NCBI RefSeq assembly: GCF_024679095.1
Contig: NC_066549.1
Location: 11,465,802 to 11,529,801 of the forward strand
Direction: 5' to 3'
Origin: Eriocheir sinensis
Taxonomy: Eukaryota; Arthropoda; Malacostraca; Decapoda; Varunidae
DNA length: 64,000 bases
A program made the translations under genes and the position numbers. Shown here in pieces: positions 35,885 through 50,705 of the stretch. The notes under the pieces were generated by a model. It ran no database searches. It saw only the letters and a list, made by a program, of their open reading frames with translations, and was not told where the DNA came from. How positions within the stretch are numbered: position 1 is the stretch's first letter; each line of letters opens with the position of its first letter.

Positions 35885-35998
35885 GAAGATGGCGCCACTA
35901 TAAACACTTGCCTGCGCCATGATGGGCTGGGGCCGACTACCATTCAGGCCCCTCAAGCAAGCCTACCGACGCTATAGGCATAGACGTAAAAAAAAAAA
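35885..35998 (+). mobile_element. SINE-A 3' fragment
   Basis: AAGATGGCGCCACTATAAAC, CTGCGCCATGATGGGCTGG, AGCCTACCGACGCTATAGGC and a poly-A tail match the last ~115 bp of the SINE-A copies at 14225 and 21594. It is 5'-truncated and more diverged than those two. Confidence 0.82.
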
Positions 35999-36169
35999 GG
36001 ATGAGGCACTGATGTGGTTGTTCCTATGTGGTTTAGGTTGCTATTCTCAGACGCCTCCGCATCTCACATTAACAATTTGTAAAGGCCGAAAAGGCGATCA
36101 GTTGGGTTCTAATGAATGTTTTTTAGGTTCCTGGTACAGAAGAAGGGTCAAACTACCAACAGGGTCATA

Positions 36170-36434
36170 CAGCTACCCCTGAAAATCCCCCCCAAATCCT
36201 ACGAAAGCCTTGTCGAATATGAGTTCTTGGGCGCCGATCTGTTTAAGAATATGGGTGGGTGGGTGTTGATGTGTCGTGGCGCTACTGCACGAAGGGTCTA
36301 TCGCCTGATCTTATAAACACCGTATTACTCTTCACCAACAATAACGTGGTTGATTTTTATTACCCGTTTTTTTTAATGCTCGGTTAGTTGGTTTCGTTCA
36401 TATCCTTTTTTACGAGTGAGTATGTCAAGTTAAC

Positions 36435-36445
<11 letters not shown>
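36170..36445 (+). repeat. Dispersed repeat pieces related to 24470-24540 and 16937-17060
   Basis: 36180-36250 shares TACGAAAGCC-TGTC, CTTGGG-GCCGA and TTTAA-AATATGG with 24485-24541. 36340-36445 shares GTGGTTGATTT, GGTTAG-TGGTTTCGTT and TTTACGA-TGAGTATGT with 16945-17045. Element type unknown. Confidence 0.5.

Positions 36446-36474
<29 letters not shown>
36437..36474. repeat. Short (GA)n
   Basis: About 38 bp of GA followed by an A run. Confidence 0.93.
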
Positions 36475-36479
<5 letters not shown>

Positions 36480-36664
36480 AAAAAAAATTAAAAACCAGAC
36501 TATATCCACATAACGTGATAAACACTAATACCACGTTCAGAAAGGCTGGCGTATGTCTGTGAGGGCAGAGAGGTTATGGTGATCCTGTTTTGGCGGGCAT
36601 CGCGGCTAACGGGAGAGGGACACAATGAAAATATGTTTGGATGTGTGACGAATCCTTGAAATGG

Positions 36665-37060
<396 letters not shown>

Positions 37061-37702
37061 TTCTATCCCTCCCTCTCTCACCCTCGCTGGCTTCCCATTC
37101 TTACCACACTCCCAAGTCTGCAACACTTGTGAAAAATATGGAGGGAAAAAAGTACACGGCACGGGGAGTAAAATATATTTGCGTTTTGGAGAGAAATGAG
37201 GAGGAGGCGCGCGAGGGAATTCAAGTCAGGTAGTGATTTCACCCCGTGCGAGGCCGTGGATGCATGCAGAGAGCCGGAGGGAGGGAGAGATGGAGACAGG
37301 AGAGAGATGGGAGTGAGGTAGAGAGAGAGGTACGTTGAGTGAGCCTCCTCGACAACTTCCTCTCTTTCCCCTCCTCTCACAGTGTGTCTGGGGATCATTT
37401 CCTGTTACCCTCCCCTGCCCAAAGCACACAGACACACTTCCCCAGCGACGACCACCACCACCACGACCACCACCACGACCACCGCGACACAGGCAAGGGA
37501 GTTTACGTATAGTGGGTACCGGAACTGCATGCACCCGTCACTTATGAAAAAAAACCTTTCTCCCTACCCTTTTTTTTACAATGTGTCTCTTTCCTTTCTT
37601 GTTTTATTTCCCCCTCCCGTCAGAACTAAGAAAAGAAGGTAAGATAAAATGAGGTTAGGAAGTTGTTGATAAAGTTAAACCATGACACTGAATTATAATA
37701 AA

Positions 37703-37705
<3 letters not shown>

Positions 37706-37763
<58 letters not shown>

Positions 37764-37777
37764 AGAGAGAGAGAGAG
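37706..37777. repeat. (CA)n-(GA)n microsatellite
   Basis: CA run then GA run. Confidence 0.95.
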
Positions 37778-39011
37778 CGTCCTAGAGAAGCAATCGAAGA
37801 GCTGTGGAAGGGAGGGAGGGGGGAGGGAGGGAAGGTGAGTGTTTCTACCAAGCCGCCGAAGAGCCGCGCGAGACGACCCTTGACACTGGAGACGGAAACG
37901 AGCGCGCCGCGTCCTCGTCTCTGTGCGGGAGACACCCACTCAGCGCCGAACTCCGAACAATGACTTTGTTCTTGCTCCACCGACGAAAAGGCCGCACGTC
38001 TCCATCTGTCACGTCAGACCACGCTCCTTGTCTGTCCTTCCGCCGATACCTGCCTCTATTTCAAGCTCAGTAATTTGGAGGCGTAATTTATCTATCTTTC
38101 TACGCATAACCATATGTATATAGAGTAAAGATCTAAAGGATATTCCAGGACAGTAGCTAAAAAGAGCGATGTCTGAGATTTGTACAATATGAGTAATCGT
38201 TCGGTAGTGGGGGTTCCATTCTTTAGGAGTATTCGAATATCCCTCAGTTAGCAAGTGCTGTAGCATCGTTTATATTATATATATATATATAATTTTTAAA
38301 ACCCTGTGGTAGTGCAGATTCACTTCCGACTCCATCATGACATCAAAATCATCCTCTCCCAATGCTAAAAAGATAATGTTAAGCTACGAATATTACCATA
38401 TTCCTAGGTTAATGCTGACGCAATGTCTTTCATTATTAATATTTCTCTTTTTGCAATATTATAATCACTTTCTTCCTTGATATGTAGCTTTTAAAATCTC
38501 TCAAATCTTTTCTGCCTTCGTTGAATTCAACATACCTGACATCTAATATTTTTTTCTTGGCCTATTTGCGCCACACTGCTCCAAACAGAAAGCTAGAATG
38601 ACGGATGTTGGCATTGTCCCGTAAAAGTGATTCATAAAAAGCTCGTAGGGAACCCTGTCTGGAATACTGATTTTTTTTTGGAAGAAATCTCAAGGGAAAT
38701 TAAAGACAGGAAGAGTTTGTAATACGTGTTTTTAAGAACAGACAGAAGTAAGGGTTTAGTAAAGTTTTGTGGAGATATTCGGGTAGCTTCTGGTTTTGGT
38801 GTTCAAGTGGTGTTAATACTTGTAGGTATATATCTTTTCAGGGTGAAATTTTGGTGAGGATTTACTTCTGATTTATCGTTACCGCTTTCACAACCTCTTA
38901 GTAAAGGACAATGCAGACCTATTCTTACAGTTTAAGGTTATTAAATGCTTTGGAAATGTTTCTCCTTAAAAATGATTTTCTTAAGGCCAAACAGCAGTTC
39001 ATGTTATCAGT
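37778..39011. other. Unannotated stretch before the assembly gap
   Basis: A short GC-rich part (37800-37930) and then AT-rich DNA. No gene or element recognised. The part next to the gap has no match to the DNA left of 5342, so the A1/A2 repeat does not extend leftward across the gap. Confidence 0.5.
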
Positions 39012-39024
39012 NNNNNNNNNNNNN
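39012..39024. other. Assembly gap, 13 N
   Basis: Thirteen unknown bases. The A2 copy begins within about 20 bases to its right, so the duplication boundary coincides with a scaffold join. Confidence 0.99.
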
Positions 39025-39184
39025 TAACAGGCGTAAGTGCTAGCTTCATGAACTTAAGTGGTGACGAAATGGGGGCGGAGCTTGATACCAGAACTAAATG
39101 ACTTCGAGAGTGGAAGTGCGGTTTAACAATGAGGGTCGTCAATATGGATTTTGTAAATGAGCTGGTAGAACACAAAGTAAAGGA

Positions 39185-39450
39185 TTTAAGTTAGATAATT
39201 TCAGGAAGTTACCTGGCGCATAGGCGAAACCTGGTTTTACTGGCAAACAGAGTGGTAAATGAGTGGAAGACAACTTTGTTCAAGTCGAATTTCAAAGTGG
39301 CAATACCTTCAATAATAGGTTGGGGATAACTTCGCTGGATGCGGAAGACATTGGTGGTGATAGTGGTGGTGTTAAGAAGCCATGTGAGCTGACCCAGCAG
39401 GAGAAGCTTTTCTGCCTCTTGCAGCTTCCTTTGAAATCTCATGCCACAAA
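39185..39450 (+). mobile_element. CR1-like 3' fragment (A2)
   Basis: Counterpart of 5480-5760. NTFNNRL and related words are visible but frames are further broken by small indels typical of this zone. Confidence 0.62.
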
Positions 39451-39647
39451 GTAGGGAAAAAATGGCTTCATCCAACAAGTGTGAAGGAGAGTGAAAGGAA
39501 ACCTGGGCTATGAAGGTAGGGAAAGCAGGCATCTTCAATAGGGTGATGGAGATTTTCGTAATAACTGGGTAAAAGGAGGGTCAAGTCAATTAGTCAGGAA
39601 ACAGATGAGAAAAAGCTTGATATCAGGAAGTCTGAAAGTGTCCCATC

Positions 39648-39955
39648 TTCAACTAGTGTGAGCAGTGAGTGGTGAGAGCGGGAGGGCGGCGGGGTGTGCG
39701 GCGGCCAAGAGGCAGGTCAGGGCCAGCCTCGGCGTGGCGGCGGAGGGCGGCAGTCGTGAGCCTCTGGAGAGGAAAAACGTTGGTTGTTGTGTGTCGTTTC
39801 GGCGCATCCTTCGCCGTTACTGTCGCTCACCACGAGCATCGACGGTGGCAGCCGATGTACGGTGGAACCGGGTGTTCGGCGCGGGGCTTTTAAAGACATC
39901 CACAGCGACGCGTGACGCCTGGTGAGTGGCTGATATTTATATAATCATCATTTAT
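39648..39955 (+). other. GC-rich module M3 (A2, indel-rich)
   Basis: Counterpart of M1. The donor-like edge CCTG|GTGAGTGG is kept at 39921/39922, but the interior has many small indels, so the open frame of M1/M2/M4 is lost. Confidence 0.55.
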
Positions 39956-39984
39956 TATACGTCTTTATTGTCATTATTACTATC

Positions 39985-40022
<38 letters not shown>

Positions 40023-40054
40023 GTATGTATGTATGTATGTATGTATGTATTACA

Positions 40055-40094
<40 letters not shown>

Positions 40095-40135
40095 ATTACT
40101 ACTACTACTACTTCTACTACTTCTAATACTACTAC
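39985..40135. repeat. (ATT)n-(ATGT)n-(ATT)n-(ACT)n array
   Basis: Counterpart of 6236-6360 but with an ATGT tetranucleotide run (40021-40050) in the middle that A1 lacks. Confidence 0.93.
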
Positions 40136-40799
40136 TGCTGCCACTACAACTATTCTGCTATTTAGTACTACACACTATTATTGTTTTTTATTACTGCATC
40201 ATAAATTCTTACCCATCGGCTGATAGAACGATATTCATCATCATTACCATCATATCACCACCATCATCATCATCATCATCATCACCCATCAATTACTGGG
40301 GTGCATTGTGAATCCTGTCACGATATTTCATTTTGCCGTGTGTGTACGTGAAGGCAGGATCGGCTTACAGGGCTTACTCTCCTGTGGGCACAACTTAGGG
40401 CAGGGGTAGTTAGCCTAGAGGGGTGAAATTCAACACAACAAAGCTAAGTGATAATTTCAAATCAAGCATCAAAATAGTGCTGAGTTTGAAGATCGGCTGG
40501 GAGAAAAGATGCAGTGAAAGTTCTCTGCATTTAACAAGTTAAAGAATTCTTAAAAAATCTCTCGTTCCCTCTTTCTTCCTCCTCCCTCCTCTTTTGCGAT
40601 TTTAAATATGAGAACAGCAACGGAGTTTTTCCCTTATGTGCTGATTTCTTTTGTAGACTTCACTTATCATTTTAGTGAAGGTTTGTGTTTCATTTTGATA
40701 AAATTACTGGACCAAAGAATAATTTCATTTTAAACGTATAAACTGAGTCAGAAGTATCAAGTCCATATTCTCCCTAAGGTGTTTTAACGTTGCGTGAAT

Positions 40800-41520
40800 A
40801 ACCGCCCTACAAGCAGACCATGAGGCGAAGATAGAGCTGGATTTGAAATGTAAAGAGACGAGGAGGCGGGAGGATGCTGGGAGAGAGTGGAAGCTGGAAG
40901 AGAGGTAAGGAAAGAGGCCAGCAGCAGGAAGAGAAGGGAAAAGAGGCGATGAAGGGAGACCAGGAGAAACGAACAGGAGGAGGGACGGAAAGGGTCAAAA
41001 CCAGGAGGAAGGATGAGGAAGAAGGGAAACGGAGAGACGATGACAAGCGGAAATGAAGACAGACAGAAGAGAAGGAACGGAGGAGGAAACATAAACAAAG
41101 TGTGGAGAAAGAAAGAGCCAGAGATAACGGAAAAAGAGTATAAAAAACTTTCGATCTGCATTGAGAATCTCCTTCAGATTCTACTAATTTTCATAGGAGC
41201 TGCATTTTACGGTATCTTTTACTCTTTTCTCGGCGCTTGGTCTGCCTCTGTATGCAATTAAAAAGTAAAGGATCAGATTCAGGAAAAAAATGAAATGAAG
41301 TGAATAGCGGAGATTAGAGTTAGGAAAAGTGACTTAAAGATAAGGAAAAAGGAAAGGAAATGGATTAGATGCAGGAGGAAGGGAAGAGAAGGGAAAGACG
41401 GAAATGAAAGAAATTAGAGATACGGAAAGGAGGTAGGAAAGGGTTATAAGCTGGAGGAGAACGACGAAAGAAGGAAGGGAAGGGAGGGAGGAGGAGAGTA
41501 AAGGGTCACGCACTGAAGAG
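40800..41520. other. Purine-rich region (A2)
   Basis: Counterpart of 7000-7720 with many small indels; nothing recognised. Confidence 0.5.
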
Positions 41521-41680
41521 CTGCCAACTTGCCATGCAGTGTTACTCAACGACACGAACGCCTTAGGAGAAAATATTATGAAATCGTATCGACGTAAACT
41601 CTTAAATAATAAAAGACTGAGAAGTCGGAAAGAGGAAGTGATAATAGACGCTGCATGAGAGTGTTATGGGAGGGTGATGA

Positions 41681-42183
<503 letters not shown>

Positions 42184-42281
42184 GGCAGTTCATTCAGAAC
42201 AACACAGCGGTGAGAGAATTTAATCATTCTTTTGCATATATTTAGTCTTTTCTCTTTGACACCAAGACAATTATCCGCATG

Positions 42282-42536
<255 letters not shown>

Positions 42537-42720
42537 GTTTCCAGATTACGAGACTACATGTGGATTATTATTTTTTTCTTTTATCACTGCGGATACAGTA
42601 AATGTTTCACCTTCTCTTTGTAGAAGGTCAACTGTGGGATCGGACTCTTAAAAAGAAAAGGCCCTGAAAAGCCCCTTTCTGCATCATATAGGGGATGGAA
42701 AGTTGCGCGCGCCTGATGTT

Positions 42721-42748
42721 ATGTGTGTGTGTGTGTGTGTGTGTGGCA

Positions 42749-42787
<39 letters not shown>
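42721..42787. repeat. (GT)n microsatellite
   Basis: Counterpart of 8617-8667 with a GGCAA interruption; the CG run is shorter here. Confidence 0.93.
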
Positions 42788-44038
42788 GTGTTGAGAGTAA
42801 GTATACATCTGATATGTAATCTGGGTCTGTTTACTTGGCGCCATGGCCTGAAACGTAAAAAACAAACAAGCAAACACTATCTCTTCCTGCCTCCCTTCTA
42901 ATCCTGTCCTCTCTTGCTTACCATTTACTCATCATTTTCTCTCATCTCACCCTGCACCACTGTCAGTCATCACCTATCACCACCATTGCTACCACCTTCA
43001 CCCAACTTAAAAATGTCCTACACAAGAACCACAACCTCCTTTGGCAAGTCCCTTTTCTCCTATTTCTCCTTCTCCTCCCGGTGTGCGGGTGAAGTGTTTT
43101 TCACCTCAGGGAACTAGACGCCCTGCCTTGCTAGTCTCAGGTCACTGCCCTTGGACAAAGGTGTAATATCTGATCTGTCTCCCGTCTTGAGGGTCAGCGG
43201 TGAAGCCTCTGAGGCAGCAGGCAGTGGTGGATTGGACTGGAGGCAGAGGATCTCTCTTTATCAGAGACAATGGCTGGAGTTCCAGGGTCCTAGTTAGCTG
43301 GACCGTGCCCCTAATTATTTTCTAGGCAGTGCATGGTGTAGAGGGGAGTGTGGCGACCTCTACACTAAAAAGCCTCTCTGGGAACCACATTGTCAGTGTG
43401 AGCTCCCGTCCTCCCTCTAACGACGGAACTCCCATCCCTATTCTGAGCATAGCAGCTGGTTCTTATTCTTTTCTCCTGAAAAAGATGTCTTCCGTGGGCC
43501 TTTCGAGGTTGTACCTCCTGGCTACAAATTGGAGTTTCTGAGGTTTTCTTATATCAAGGAATATTTAAAGCTTTTTGGTCTCTCTGGAAGGGCGTCGATA
43601 CTCTCTAGAATTTGGTGTGCGAACACCTGGTGACAGGTGCCACTGGCCAGGCCTCGCAAAAGGTCGCCAGGAGTTGTTAGACAATTCGGAATGTGAGGAA
43701 CGGTGCTGGCTTCCTTTCCTCACTACTTGCCAGCTCTGCCCTGAGTGACTACGCCGGCCCCCGTTCTATGGGACAAAAGCTACGAGACAATAGCTGAAAA
43801 GCGCCAGAGTGTGAAAAGTCTCTCTGTGACCTGGAGGCCTCAGGACAAACGATTGGTCTTTGAGGAGTTTTCAAGACCCTGTGGGAGCGAACTCCCCAGT
43901 GTTGGAGACATCTAACACAGCAGTATCTAATTTCCATGCACATTCTTTATCCATTTCAATATATGGTCACACTTTAAGTAATTTTGAGAGCGCTTTTTTA
44001 TATTTGCCCAAATTGTGAACCTGCTTAAATTTCTAGCA

Positions 44039-45665
44039 ATGCCTCCGACACTCCGTAAGTGTGATGTCTGTTCCGGACGATTTGCAGCTCAGTATTACCA
44101 GCTGAGTAGAACTTGTTGCCTCTGTATAAAAAGATTAAGACTTACGCAGGCTGTGACCGAATGAAGAAAAAAAAAACCATGATCTTGAAAAGAAGTTTCA
44201 AGCCCTTCAAGAATTTGTTGCAAACAATGTGGCAGTGACTCCACCATCGATGGTGGAGAGGCCCTCCACCGCGACTACTCTGCCTCTAAACGACCCTCCT
44301 GCATCACGGGAGGACGAGTTACCTGCACCTCACAGGTTAAGTCCCAGCCTGCCTCACAGGCAGACCCCCAGCCTGCCTCACAGGCAGACCCCCAGCCTGC
44401 CTCACAGGCTAACTCCCAGTCTGCCTCACAGGCTAACTCTAAACCTGCCTCACAGGCTAACTCCCAGCCTACCTCACAGGGTAACTCACAGCCTGCCTCA
44501 CAGGCTAACTCTCAGCCTGCTTCACAGGCTAACTCCCAGCCTGCCTCACAGGCAAACTCTCAGCCTGCCTCACAGGCTAACCCCAGCCTGGCCTCAGGCA
44601 AAACCCAGCCCGCCTCTTACAGGCTAACCCCAGTCCGCCTCACAGGCAATCCCCGCTTCTCCGCCTCACAGGCCAATCCCCAGCTTCACCACAGTAACCC
44701 ACAGCCCGCCCTCACAGGCTAACCCCAGCCTGCTTCACAGGCCACCCCAGCCTCCTCAGGCAAGCTCCAACCTGCCTCATGTTGCTTGATCTGCACTCAC
44801 AGTGCTTTCAAGCCACCTGCAGAGTAACTCTCAGCCTCTGGGGTAACCCCACAGCCTGCCTGCAGGCTAACTCCCAGCCTGCCTCACAGGCCCCTAACTC
44901 CAGCCCAACCTCACAGGCTAACCCAGCCTGCTCAGGCCTCCTGGCTGCCTCACAGGCTAACTCTCCAGCTTGCCTCACTGGCCAGCTTCCCAGCCTGACC
45001 CAGCATATAACACTTCTTCCCACAGGATGACGGGTTCCAACCTGCCAAGGAAATTGGAGCCAAGCCGAAGCAGAGCAACGAAACATATACTGAACCCCCA
45101 CTACCTTCAATAGGTTCCAGGTGCTGACAGACACCATGGAGGATGAGTTTGAGACTCGCCTTCCTAAGTTGGGGGACTCCATGGTGCGTGGCCAGCTGGT
45201 TGAGTTCTGTGGTCGTTCATCAAACGGCCGCAGAAAAACGGGTACTGTTATCCATAGGTGCCAGACTGGACGACATCACCGCAGCGTGCGATGATGTCAC
45301 TAATGTCTTGACCAAAACACCCTCTTTGTCATTCACGCGGGCACAAATGACGTAAGGACAATCGTTCTGAGGAACTGCTTGAAAAAATACCGCCGCATGA
45401 TCAAGCAGTATAAACGAAAACGAATGCCAGTAACATCATAATCTAAGGAATCCTCCCGAGGGTCGGTGCCGAATCTAGCTTTTACAGTAAGGCCTTCAGC
45501 ACAAACAACAGACTTCAGTCCCTTTGCTCACAAGAAAACGTCCAGTTCGCTAACTTGTGGAACAATTTTTACTACAATTCGGACTTGTTCCTTTGCCGAT
45601 GGCATCCACTTAAACCCTGTTGGAGCAGCCCGTTTCGGGAGGCTGCTCTGTGGTCAAGTGGCTCT
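44039..45665 (+). pseudogene. CR1-2 ORF1 (A2), heavily frameshifted
   Basis: The ATG and the four-Cys motif (KCDVC, CCLC) remain, but a stop follows near 44162. The 24 bp repeats continue to about 44990 in changing frames and are less regular than in A1. Esterase words (GDSMVRG-like, HAGTNDV, DGIHLNPVG) can be found across frames. Many of these breaks may be assembly errors, because indel density drops sharply near 45500. Confidence 0.75.
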
Positions 45666-46395
45666 TCGAAAGCCAAAAAACGCCAAGGTGCGAACACCAG
45701 CAGCTCCACCGTGAGGGAGCACTCAGCCCGCGAAACCCCCGACTCGAATCACGTTAAAGCTTGCTATATAAACGCTCGTAGACTACGTAACAAATCTGAA
45801 GATTTAGAAACACTCGCAGCTACAAATCATTATCACATCATCGGAGTCACAGAATCTTGGATAGACACTTCAAATAGAGATTTCATTGCAGAATATAGAT
45901 TACCGGGTTATACCATTTTTAGTCATGAAAGAGAGAACAGACAGGGTGGGGGCGTTATCTTATATATCCACAACTCTCTCCATCCAGTATCCGTGAAAAC
46001 AGATATTATAACCAATGTGGACACGGGCTTCATTGAAGTTAAAAATAAGTCTTGTAAAATAGTTGTTGGACTAATCTATAGACCGCCAGGGCAGACTCAT
46101 GATAGCGGCCACGCGTTAAGTGAATTAATATTAGAAACAAGTAGCAGTTGCGAGGCAGTAATTGTGGGGGACTTTAACTTGCCAGTGAAAAGATGGGGCG
46201 AACCGTTGAACTCTCATACAGGGCTCGACCTGCACACAAATTTACTAGAAAGTGATTTACATCAACACTTTTAAGAACCGACTCGGGAAAATAATATACT
46301 TGACCTTATCTTTTCAACGACAGCTGATCTAGTTAACGAAGTAAATGTTGGTCCAGTTTTTTTTAGTTCTAGCGACCACCGAATAATCACATTCA
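45666..46395 (+). pseudogene. CR1-2 endonuclease (A2)
   Basis: KACYINARRLRNK, GVTESW, LIYRPPG and VGDFNLPVK are present, followed by the same internal TAA (46272-46274). Beyond it the frame is open through SSSDHRIITFSIK because the T run is eight long, so A2 preserves the ancestral frame where A1 lost it. Confidence 0.85.
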
Positions 46396-46403
46396 GCATC
46401 AAG

Positions 46404-47960
46404 ATGAAAGAAAGTAAAGTAACTCGTAGTAAAGAAAAGGTGCCAGATTATCAGAGAGCGAGTTTCGTAAGACTCCGATCAATTCTAAATAATTCTGACT
46501 GGACTGTAATTTCTATGGAAACAGATATTGATAAATCGTGGGAGGCCTTCACCACAATATTGAACAATGCCATAAGCATATGCGTACCCTATCGTAACAG
46601 ACGTTCAGCTTTTAAGAAGTACCCCAAATGGTGAAATAACGAAATTAAAAATAGCCTCTCTCTTAAAAAACACATATACAGTAGATACATATCAACCCAG
46701 AGTGAGGCTGACAAACTAGAGTTGGACAGAATTCGCCGCGGAACCAAGAAATTAATAAAACGAAGCAAGAAAAATTTTGAAGAATATATAGCGGAAACAA
46801 ATAAATCTAATCCAAAGGAATTTTTTTAGCTATGTAAATAATAAAAAGTCACTCACTTGTAGTATCGGACCGCTTGCTAATGATAATGGTAACCACACGA
46901 ACGATGAAAATGAAATGGCTACAATCCTAAATAACTTTTTCGCTTCCGTATTTACCGACGAAGATTGTTTGTCACCTCAACCGCCGGAGGTTAGAAGGAC
47001 CGAATAGATGTTAAGTGGTGTGCTCATCGTAGAAAGTGACATTTTACGCACAATTGAAAAAACTAAAGTAAGCAAAGCTCCTGGTCCAGATAAAATTACC
47101 CCTAGGATTTTAAAAGAAATCAAACATCAAATCTGTAAACCGCTCTCTATTTTATTCAATAAATCTTTAACCGCTGGAAAAGTTCCGTCGGATTGGAAAC
47201 TAGCAAATGTCACTCCAATTTTTAAACAGGGGGACAAGTCTCATTCAGGAAGCTATCGACCAATTAGCCTGACATCGATTGTTTGTAAGTTAATGGAGAC
47301 TATCATTCGCGACAATATGGTGAAATTCTTCGAAGAAAATAATATAATAAATAATTCGCAACATGACTTCCGTAGTAAACGTTCGTGTTTAACTAACTTA
47401 CTTGATTTTTTTCATTATATTTTTGAGGTGTTCGATGAAAGCAGATCAGTAGATATCATATATCTGGATTTTCAGAATGCATTTGATAAGGTTCTCCATA
47501 AACGGTTGCTCAGTAAATTGACGCACGGTATCTCGGGTAACATTACAATTGGCTTGTGGACTGGCTCTCTGAGCGGAAACAGAAAATAGTTCTAAACGGT
47601 GTTTCTTCTAACTGGCTCGATGTCAGAAGCGGCGTACCTCAAGGATCAGTGCTTGGTCTCATGCTCTTCTTAATTTATGTTAATGATATCGATGATGGGC
47701 TCACTTGCAAAATATAAAAATTTGCTGATGACACAAAAATCGCAAATAAGGTAACAACGACACTCGACGAAGAAGCATTACAATCAGATCTAGATCGACT
47801 TGCTCGTTCGACCAATCAATGGCAAATGAAATTTAATGTTGATAAATATAAAGTGTTGCACATTGGAAACAATAACAATTGCGTTCAGTACGTAATGAAT
47901 GACCAACAACTTTCTGCAGTAAGTAAAGAAAAGGATCTTGGAATCACTATATCAAGCGAT
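46404..47960 (+). pseudogene. CR1-2 reverse transcriptase (A2)
   Basis: The GPDK block is intact here (broken in A1). RT motifs RPISLTS, YLDFQNAFDKV, SGVPQGSVLGL and FADDTK are present. Private lesions are a TGG to TGA change near 46634, a frameshift near 47545, and a TAA just before FADD (about 47716). Confidence 0.87.
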
Positions 47961-48127
47961 TTTTATTTATTTTTATTTTTTTACACTGAGGAGTCAGTTC
48001 AATGGCACAAAAAAAGGAAACAAATATGAAAAAAAGCCCGCTACTCACTGCTCCTAAAAAGAGTTAGAGGACTGGCCGAAAGAAAGGTCAAGTTCAGGAG
48101 GAGAGATGTCCTGATACCCCAAACCCC
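47961..48127 (-). mobile_element. SINE-like insertion in CR1-2 RT (A2)
   Basis: Same insertion as at 13521-13687 with a few base changes, so it predates the separation of the two copies. Confidence 0.6.
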
Positions 48128-48664
48128 GGTCAGCATTGTTCAGAGGTAGTTAAAACTGCAAAAAAATTGGTTGGCTTCATCGGACGAGTCTTTAATAATA
48201 AATCGGAAAAAGCAATATTAAAACTATATAATTCGCTGGTTCGACCGTGTGCAATTTTGGTCTCCTTATTACAGAAAAGACATAGAAAAGTTGGAACGGG
48301 TTCAACGGAGAGTAACGAAGATGATTCCTAGCTTGAGAAATTTATCTTATGAACAAAGGCTTAAAGAAGTAAATTTATTCAGCCTATCAAAACGAAGAAT
48401 GCAAGGCGATCTAATATAAATGTCTAAAATGCGGAAGATTACTTTACAGTTGATCGATCAAACAGAACAAGAAGAAATAACAATTTCAAGATAAGTGGTA
48501 AAAGATTTTCGTCGCATAAAGCCAAACATTTCTTCTTCAATCGAGTCGTTAATGTTTGGAATTCTCTACCCTGTGATGTCGTTGATAGTACAACATTTAC
48601 GGCCTTCAAGAATAGATTAGACAAGTATTTTGAGTCCCACCAGCAACTAAGATATTACTCATTG
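48128..48664 (+). pseudogene. CR1-2 C-terminal region (A2)
   Basis: Counterpart of 13688-14224 with only a few substitutions. Confidence 0.83.
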
Positions 48665-48680
48665 TCGTAATAACGTTAAG
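48661..48680 (+). other. Empty site for SINE-A
   Basis: ATTGTCGTAATAACGTTAAG is the uninterrupted form of the 14221-14567 junctions. It shows that the SINE is missing here and that TCGTAA is replaced in the filled copy. Confidence 0.88.
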
Positions 48681-49910
48681 TTCTTTCGAATACTGGTGTC
48701 CTTGTCCGTTTTTATCGCCAGGTTAGTGGTAGCAGTAATGGTAGCTCTTTCCTTTTTCCTACATAATTTCCATGCAGTTTTTTCATGCTGCATGGTTCTT
48801 TTTCCTTTTCTGCCAGCTTTGACTTTGGCTGGGCTTTGCTATCTTTCATCTTCCACCTTTGATTAGATAGATAGTGTAGCTTGTCACAAACAGCCTCGTA
48901 AGGACCATCAGGTCTGCTGCTGTTTGTTCTTCCTTTATGTTCCTTTGTGTTCCTCCTACTCTTCCTGTCTGTATAGATGTGGTGTGTGTGTGTGGGAGGT
49001 TGAATGGAGATGGATATTGTATGATGAATTTTGAAGGAGTATCATTCTATCTTTGTCTTCTACCTTTTTTTTCTACCCCCTATATACGTAGTCATTTTCC
49101 TGGTTAACACACACATACACATATAAACTTTTCTGAATACTTTTCCGTGATAATTCAAACAGATAAATTCACGTTGTCAGTGCTTTGGTGTCCTTTTCTC
49201 GAATTTCTCCTCCTCTTCCTCCTCTTCCTCTCTAAACAACGACCGGCGGATCACTATTGTACTGTCACCCGGCCAGATAACACAGCCCGAACAAGGGATA
49301 CAATATGCTCTCCTGTCATTTACTCAAGCGGTTCAAGGTTATGGTCAGCGGTGATGGAGAGGGCGGCGAGGAAGGACCCAAGTCAGTGTCGCTGCAGTGC
49401 TCTAGTTAATTAAATCACGTCTTGCCAAACGCCGGAGAAAAGCAAAGCACAAAGTCGTTCGAGAAACCTGACAAAGATCAACCTCAAGCTGACTCTGTGC
49501 GACGCGACCCAAAGTTTCGGTGAAGGAAAAAAAGTGGAAGAGGAGAAGGAGGAGAAGCAAGTGAAGGAGCAGGATTAGGAGGAGGAGGAAGAGGAGAGAC
49601 AGGAGAAGGAGGAAGTGGAAAAAGAAAAACATGGTGAGAGGTAGAAAGAAGCGGAGGAAGAGGAGGAGGAGGAGGAGGAAGAGAAAAGAATTATGAGAAG
49701 TGAAAGGAAAAATAAGAAGAAAAAACTAGAAAAAGGAGGAGGAAGAGGACGAGGAATACATAGGAATACATAGGAAGAACAGACACCAGAAGACTTGGCG
49801 GTCTATGGCGAGGGTGTCTGTTTACTACCGCTACTACTAGTAATCTACGTATCTACGAGATAAGAGTAAACGGGTGACGAAAATAAAGAGTAAAGATTGG
49901 GACAACAAAG

Positions 49911-50210
<300 letters not shown>

Positions 50211-50395
50211 CACATATCATGATATTACTGACTGAGACAACAATTCGTATACGTGGAAGCTGTATGCAGTCATGTATGTATATATGTATGTATGTACGTG
50301 TGTATGTAATGTTCAAATTGTATGAATGTATGTATAAGTGTCACATAATACTCGCCTGTCTAGTGTATGTGGTGTACGTGTATGTGTTTGTGTGT

Positions 50396-50435
<40 letters not shown>

Positions 50436-50645
50436 ATAAACCATGTCTGCTAAAGAAAACTAAGGTATGTTCGCTAATTAGTACGTAATCGTAGTCTAAT
50501 TTGTACCAGTATAAGGAAAAAAAATAATCATGATCTTGTGTATACAAACGAAACAGTCAAATCGACTTTTTGTTTTACGATTTCATTTTCATACTCAAGG
50601 AAAGGTCTTTTAGTGGCCTGTAGATGACTAAAGATCCAACCATCC

Positions 50646-50646
<1 letters not shown>

Positions 50647-50705
<59 letters not shown>

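Larger units (their letters stand above)
44039..48664 (+). mobile_element. CR1-2 retrotransposon (copy A2)
   Basis: Counterpart of 9884-14224, with the same internal stop, T-run frameshift and SINE-like insertion, so the same insertion event. ORF1 is badly broken by small indels, whereas endonuclease and RT are close to A1. The 3' end lacks SINE-A. Confidence 0.9.
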